Assembly (NCBI RefSeq): GCF_001949145.1
Contig: NW_019091362.1
Location: 8,953,472 to 9,017,471, forward strand
Source of the DNA: Acanthaster planci
Taxonomy: Eukaryota; Echinodermata; Asteroidea; Valvatida; Acanthasteridae
Length of the DNA stretch: 64,000 nucleotides
Reading direction: 5' to 3'
In this document: positions 59,101 to 64,000 of the stretch, in pieces
How the letters are laid out: every line of letters begins with the position of its first letter
Numbering within the stretch: position 1 is the stretch's first letter
Translations under genes and position numbers: made by a program
Notes under the pieces: model-generated
The model's input: the letters and a program-made list of their open reading frames with translations, nothing else
What the model was told of the DNA's origin: nothing
Database searches by the model: none

Positions 59101-61098
59101 TAGGAGTCAAAGTGTTTCTCTTGTCTGTTGGTCAGGCTGTCTTCCTATCTTAGCATGCTGTTTGCTTTTAACTTTCTAACTGTTAATAAGTCACAAGGAG
59201 ATCCGAATAGCTGACAAATCTGAATTTAAGAGAGAGCTAAGAAACAAAGATTCAATATCCGCACAAGCTTGCAACCTTCTCAGTACCCTATCAGTGCAGT
59301 GCTCTAGTATCTTAGCTCCTCAGTCTCGTGTTGCTTGTCTATTAATTTAGACTAGATTTCTACTTGGTTTATTACGCATAATGTATGCAGTATTTGTCAG
59401 TATCAAGTCTGTTGGCTCAAATATCGAAATAAAAGTCTTTATTTAGAATCAGCCAAATCAATTGTGTGTAGATTTTGAAACTGCTCCGAACATATTCACA
59501 TTAACTTATTATTAAGTCTTTGTGCTTTCCCTCTCTTCTGTTACAATTGTATTTCCATCTGCTGTCTGTCTGCTTACAGTCCAGAATGCCTGTGTATTTC
59601 GCCCATTCACCTTCTGGAACATCAGTTCAGAACATGATCCACTTCGCCCAGGTAATCCACAAAGCTCTGTATAAACAGAAACCTACAAGAAAAGGAAGTC
59701 ATGTGTAGGCTTAATTGAGGCACTAGGAAAATATGTGTTCATGACATTTTCTTTTGATTTTTTGAAACAAATTTAATTGCACCTGTATTGGTTTTTAGAT
59801 GGTGTCCTCCGGGGAATTTCAGATGTACGACTACGGCACCAAAGGGAAGAACATGGCACAATACAACCAAGTATGTAGCCCTGAATTCAGCTCTTTCTGA
59901 AAGTTTTGCTCCTTCTTGAAAACATGCAGAAAACGTCATGGTTCTTCTGGTATCACTAGATGGACATCGGAGGCATTGATTGGATAAACCTATTTTCTAC
60001 ATGAATTTTAATCCACTCTGTTGAATATTTCATAAAAAGTAATGTCCAACTCCACCATTTTGACCTTGGAGGTTAATTGATTGCCTTTGAAACTCCTTCA
60101 AAACTATTCAGTTCAGTACTCAATAAAGGATTTGTTGGAGTTGGGCCCTTCTTTCAATGAGGTATTCAGTTGTACCACTTTACAACTCATGCACCCAGCT
60201 GGATATGTGGGTTGCCTCCCAAGCTGTTCAGATTTTCTAGTAATGGATTAAAGGTGAAGTTGTTCACTTCGTAAATGGAAGGTATGCTATTTATGACTTA
60301 CTTGCACCCCTAGACAAACAAATGGACAACTGGGGCCTGGCAAAATAGTGCAATTTAGTTGATAAACCTCTGGCATGCATGATGGGCATGTACTGACGTT
60401 TGCCAGTCCAATCCTGCTGCAGTGAGATCTTGGTGCACAATCTAAAATCAGTGTGAAGAATTTGTTTCCTTTGATGTTGGACTGCTTCATCCATTTCAAA
60501 CATCAGGAATTTATAGCAAAATCAGGTTTTTAATATTTGGGCATATAGTTTCAGTCTGAATCAGCTTTGTCAAGTTTAAATTTAGAGATTAAATGGAGGA
60601 ACGACATTACACTTAAGACTTGAGGGCAAGGCTAGCATGTGTAGTCACTTGAAATTGTGACTGAATTTAGCGACCGATTCGGGGTGCAGGTTGAATAGGT
60701 CGGTCACTAAACGTCTTCACTCACCTTTTGCTTGTGGACAGACCACTCCCCCGCTGTACTACCCGGAGAACATCAATGTCCCTGTAGTGCTGTACTGGGG
60801 GGGCAATGACTGGTTGGCCGACCCTAAGGATGTGCAGCTGCTCATCCCCAGGCTCAGGAGCCTCTGGCAGAACGTCTACATCCCGCAGTATGACCACCTG
60901 GACTTCATCTGGGGCACCGACGCGCGCCACTGGGTCTACGAGCCCATCATCAGGACCATCCAGAGGGAGGAGAGCCCAGAGATCTTGGAAGAGGATAATG
61001 ATGAGTCGTCTTCCTCCGTCAGTGAGGTGATCCTGGAGTATTACAAGAAGATTGAGGAGATGCAAAATGCGAACGAAAATGCTACAGATGCAATTTAA
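52975..61098 (+). CDS. Acid lipase family protein (lysosomal/gastric lipase-like), 8 coding exons
   Basis: This is a secreted or lysosomal triacylglycerol/cholesteryl-ester lipase of the LIPA/LIPF alpha/beta-hydrolase family. Exons: 52975-53103, 57076-57437, 58036-58186, 58434-58526, 58947-59099, 59580-59651, 59799-59870, 60742-61098. All junctions are GT/AG, the phases close, and the total is 462 residues (usual family length ~400). It starts with a signal peptide ([20 protein letters not shown]). Landmarks are FLQHGLL (oxyanion region), [22 protein letters not shown] with nucleophile Ser195, [42 protein letters not shown] with Asp367, and YDHLDF with His396. Two features are unusual: an N-glycosylation-rich insert (NQT, NAT) before FLQHGLL and an acidic ~35-residue C-terminal extension. 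The substrate and compartment are inferred from the family. It is divergent from ARID2. Confidence 0.92.
53104..57075. other. Lipase intron 1
   Basis: This 4-kb AT-rich intron has no supported exon. The 153-codon open frame at 54350-54811 lacks recognisable similarity and splice logic. No clear mobile element was identified by eye. Confidence 0.55.
57076..58186 (+). CDS. Lipase exons 2-3: core fold and nucleophile elbow
   Basis: Exon 2 (57076-57437, phase 2 exit) encodes [20 protein letters not shown], the [13 protein letters not shown] strand typical of acid lipases, the HG oxyanion motif and [16 protein letters not shown]. Exon 3 (58036-58186) encodes [15 protein letters not shown] and the YYVGHSQG elbow. 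Confidence 0.92.
60742..61098 (+). CDS. Lipase last exon: Asp and His of the triad, acidic C-terminal extension
   Basis: The exon starts after gtggacag with [15 protein letters not shown] and carries [13 protein letters not shown] (Asp) and [14 protein letters not shown] (His). Beyond the family's usual end it adds [20 protein letters not shown] and a charged helix, then TAA at 61096-61098. Confidence 0.92.
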   Translation, partial: TTPPLYYPENINVPVVLYWGGNDWLADPKDVQLLIPRLRSLWQNVYIPQYDHLDFIWGTDARHWVYEPIIRTIQREESPEILEEDNDESSSSVSEVILEYYKKIEEMQNANENATDAI

Positions 61099-61300
61099 TA
61101 TCTTCCTCTACACTGTTTCCCACATTAGTAACCCCCCCATGAGTTTTCCTATATGTCATTCATATATATACATGTATAGATCAGTAGATTAGTTTAAATC
61201 AAGTGGAAGTCTTTTATAAGTGGCCCTGTCATCAGTTAGCCTATCTGACGATCCTATCATACTTCTTGTACCTGTGCTTCCAATGTGTGCTTAAGAGTGA

Positions 61301-61632
61301 GGTGGCCTTGTGGCTAGTGTTTATGGCTCATGGACATAGAGTCAGGGGTTGAATCCAGCTGCTGGATCACATCTTGTGAATTGAGACAAGTCGTTTCACT
61401 CCCACTTGCCTCTCCTCACCAAGGAGTATAAATGGGTACTGGTGAGGACAGAGCTGGCTGTATATGTTTGATCCGGGGGTTTGGGCCAGAAATGGCAGCA
61501 TTGAGCTGCCTACTTCCCAGGGAGCTGAGATGGTTTAGGAATGTTTATGGCCCAGTGAGTAGGGATAATAATAAGCACTTGGTATCACCTGGTAATTTGC
61601 TGCTATATAAATACAGTCCTTATTGTTATTAA
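61301..61632 (+). mobile_element. tRNA-derived SINE (~330 bp) in the lipase 3' region
   Basis: The head has an A-box-like GTGGCTAGTG (about 61310) and a B-box-like GGTTGAATCC (61347-61356), followed by a tRNA-unrelated body and the tail TGCTATATAAATACAGTCCT plus TTATTGTTATTA at the end. This head-body-tail order and TATAAATA tail are typical of invertebrate tRNA SINEs. It is in sense orientation and likely lies within the lipase 3' UTR. Confidence 0.7.
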
Positions 61633-62700
61633 GGAAAAGAGATTGTTTTCTATTTGTTGAGAAGAATTGTACATACCAGCTACAGCACAACTTTGTAATC
61701 TTGAACAGTTGTCGAGACTTAAGTTCCCACCGATTTATAAAATTTATTATAAAATACTGTTAATTCTTGCCAATTTTGAATTTATGCAAAACTTAGCTCA
61801 GCTGTCTCGTGTAGGCCCTGCATTGCCAACTTCTGTGTTTGACATGGGACCGCAAAAATAGTTCCAAGTGTGCCGCTCGCCAAGATATTGTAACTAATGG
61901 GTTTTCCTGGTCAAGTCAAACAGTTTAATAATATGTAGGAAACTCTTTACTTGTAAGTCCAACTCACTGTTTTGAAAAGCAACTCGTAGTTTGATCTTGT
62001 AGCTTTCTACCAGAGGCTTACAAAGTCGCAAGGGTTTTCGGTGTTACCTAACAGCAACTAGTTTTATAAGAACCAGTATCAAGAACTTAATTATGTTACC
62101 TTTTCTAGTGTCCAGTTTTATTTTCTTCAAACTTGAAGGTTCTTCAGTCTGATATATCAAACGGCAAATGTTCTCTTTGGCTGTTATGATGTCTCCCACA
62201 CCGTTCTTAATTGCAAAAATCAAAGAGTATATTTTCCTTTACCTTCAGTCAGTCTTGACAAGTGACAGTCCTGCCTCAGTGCCTCCCGTAGGCTGTCAGA
62301 AGAAGAAGGAAAAAAAATCGAGAATTGTTTACAGTATCACTGTCATTGCTATTTTCAAATCCACAGCCACTTATGTGTAAAACCGGTGCCCCGATATGGT
62401 GCCACTTCTCGTGGACACGAGTACTTCCAACCATGAAAGACAAGAACAAATGTCGAGGGTTGTCAGTTGCTGTGAAAACTTGTCAAAAATGCCATCAATT
62501 TTGAACAGAAAAAAAAATTCAAGACTATAAAGTCATTCAAAAAATTGTTTACTTGTAATTTTATTATTTTAGTCATCTTATAATAATGCATAATTTTGAA
62601 TTCACCATGCTTAAGATTGATTTTAGTCTAATCCGTCCCTTTTTGTATGCATGTGCATGTACTCCTATGAAACTTGTTAGTAACGTTTTGTGTTACTGAA

Positions 62701-62719
62701 AATAAAATAATAAAATAAA
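62701..62719 (+). terminator. Clustered poly(A) signals for the lipase gene
   Basis: Three AATAAA hexamers occur at 62701, 62709 and 62714, about 1.6 kb after the stop. They are the first canonical signals I see on this strand after 61098. Confidence 0.55.
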
Positions 62720-62723
62720 GTTA

Positions 62724-62747
62724 CGACCAGGGTTTGTCCCCTGGTCG
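62724..62747. repeat. 9-bp perfect hairpin right after the poly(A) cluster
   Basis: CGACCAGGG and CCCTGGTCG flank a six-base loop (TTTGTC). It lies 5 bases after the last AATAAA, where cleavage would be expected. Confidence 0.6.
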
Positions 62748-64000
62748 CAAGTTTATCATTTTCAAATTGAAGTTTCTTAAATGTTCAGATTTGAAGCACT
62801 TTCTAGTCGATCGCAAGTTCTAATATCCTTCTCCTATTCAGAATCTTCGCTTGTTCTCCCAACTTCTTGCTGATCACGTTCCCGGGATTGCCCTGGCGTA
62901 GCTCTCGAATTAATGTGTTAGTCGTGGTGAAATTCCGTCAGACAACGTAGCGCGTGCAGTGTCATCGATGATGAAGCCTGGAACTTTCACTGCAATGCGC
63001 CCCGGCCTCCCGCGTACCGTCTTTAATGAAGCAAATTTTCGGGACAGGTCGGCTTGTGTTCGTGGCGGTCGAAGCATGTAGTCTAATACAAGCTATACGG
63101 AAAGTTGACGGACAAAAAAACGCACGGAGGATGTGTTGGAGAGAGCGGAGGAAAATGCTTACAAGGCCATTTCATCATTGTTTATTGAGGTGTGGGGACT
63201 TCAGGAAATACTTCGATGTTTACTGTCATATTTTTTACCTCCTGGTTCGCTTCATTTTAACCAGTATGGAGTAGCTGTAGCTACGAAAGCTTATGCAGAG
63301 TTTTACTTTAATAGTTAGTCAATAAAGTGCTACTGATTCTTTATATTTGTAGTCTACCTGACTGACACGGCTACCCACCACTACATTTGGTCGTTCACAT
63401 TGAGAAATAAAAGACAGATTGGACTGAGTTTGAAGGGCCCGCCAAGGGTCCACAGGGTATCAATTACTGACCGATTATCGACCCAGTAACCGACAAATTT
63501 ACGACCGCGATAAGAGCCACGAGCTTGGCAGCAAAATGTGCTCAGAAATCAACTTCCTTTGCGCACCTCTTGGATCTAAGTGGAATCACTGCCTAGACCT
63601 TATGAATCATAAAAAGTCAAAATCCACAATCCCAAGTTCACCAGTTAATTTAAATAGTTCCATTTTAATTCTCGATATAAAAAGGGCGCCCTCTATTGGC
63701 CGGGATTAGAAAAACCATGTACATTTTCTATTGGGAAAGTTTTGGTGTTGCTTGCTGAAATAGGACCGAGTGTCTGCCGAGGTAGTAAACCTTGTCCTAA
63801 AGTGTCGATTGCAATGTATCAGGTAGATTTATCAAAATTCCATTCCCACTGAAGTTTTCTCACTCTTCTTTAGCATCAAAGTCTTTATTATATTGAAAAA
63901 TGTATTTCCTTGTTAAATTAAGTTTTGAACATGCATAGTACACGGGTTTTTTTTTCATTTATTCTTTTATTCGGTTGTGGTTGTACTTGTACTTCATAAA
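62748..64000. other. Downstream intergenic sequence, no gene supported
   Basis: A 62-codon plus-strand frame at 63133-63318 ends in LHFNQYGVAVATKAYAEFYF, followed at once by AATAAA (about 63321). It faintly resembles the final block of SGNH-type hydrolases but is too short to assign. The remaining sequence to 64000 shows nothing recognisable. Confidence 0.35.

Noticed and set aside
63133-63318. Small frame with an SGNH-hydrolase-like ending (LHFNQYGVAV)
   Set aside because: Only about 20 residues look familiar, there is no catalytic block and no upstream exon; too weak to call.

Overview
This is a eukaryotic, intron-rich nuclear window of about 40% GC with long introns and many short dispersed repeats. 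It carries three complete protein-coding genes and the 3' end of a fourth, and I saw nothing bacterial in it. The palindromic ACATGT/TACATGTACATGTA repeats, the tRNA-derived SINE ending in a TATAAATA/TTATTRTTATTA tail, and the gene content suggest a marine invertebrate. An echinoderm such as a sea star is my best guess; amphioxus or a mollusc remain possible.

Layout. (1) 616-1287 (+): the last two coding exons of an amino-acid/auxin permease-type transporter (Aa_trans family). (2) 3392-14261 (-): a nine-exon gene for a single-pass membrane protein of about 2,525 residues. It has a signal peptide, a giant repeat-rich extracellular linker, one thrombospondin type 1 repeat, one Ig domain, one EGF domain, a transmembrane helix and a ~950-residue cytoplasmic tail. 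The Ig-EGF-TM-tail order is that of neuregulins; the added linker and TSR are not. All exon phases close except for one +1 shift inside the giant exon near 11,818-11,861. (3) 19537-50846 (-): a complete 18-coding-exon ARID2 gene (PBAF/SWI-SNF subunit, about 2,227 residues). Every splice phase checks, and it has ARID, armadillo-like, RFX-type winged helix, Q-rich and C2H2 zinc-finger regions. (4) 52975-61098 (+): a complete 8-coding-exon secreted/lysosomal acid-lipase-family gene of 462 residues with the Ser/Asp/His triad. ARID2 and the lipase gene are head to head, sharing a 2.1-kb intergenic region.

Non-coding landscape. ARID2 introns 2 and 3 (about 36.9-50.5 kb) are saturated with ACATGT palindromes. 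Introns and flanks hold several non-autonomous mobile elements: a 176-bp MITE with TA target duplication and CAGTCAAAC inverted ends (33852-34027), a ~425-bp element with TTTAACCCCTT ends, two foldback hairpins, a possible ~1.06-kb element with inverted GCTGCCAACTCT ends, and two tRNA-derived SINE copies. The four genes have unrelated roles (transport, receptor-ligand signalling, chromatin remodelling, lipid hydrolysis), so no operon-like cooperation is implied. Exon coordinates were assigned by eye from GT/AG sites, reading-frame phase and family similarity; no transcript data were available.
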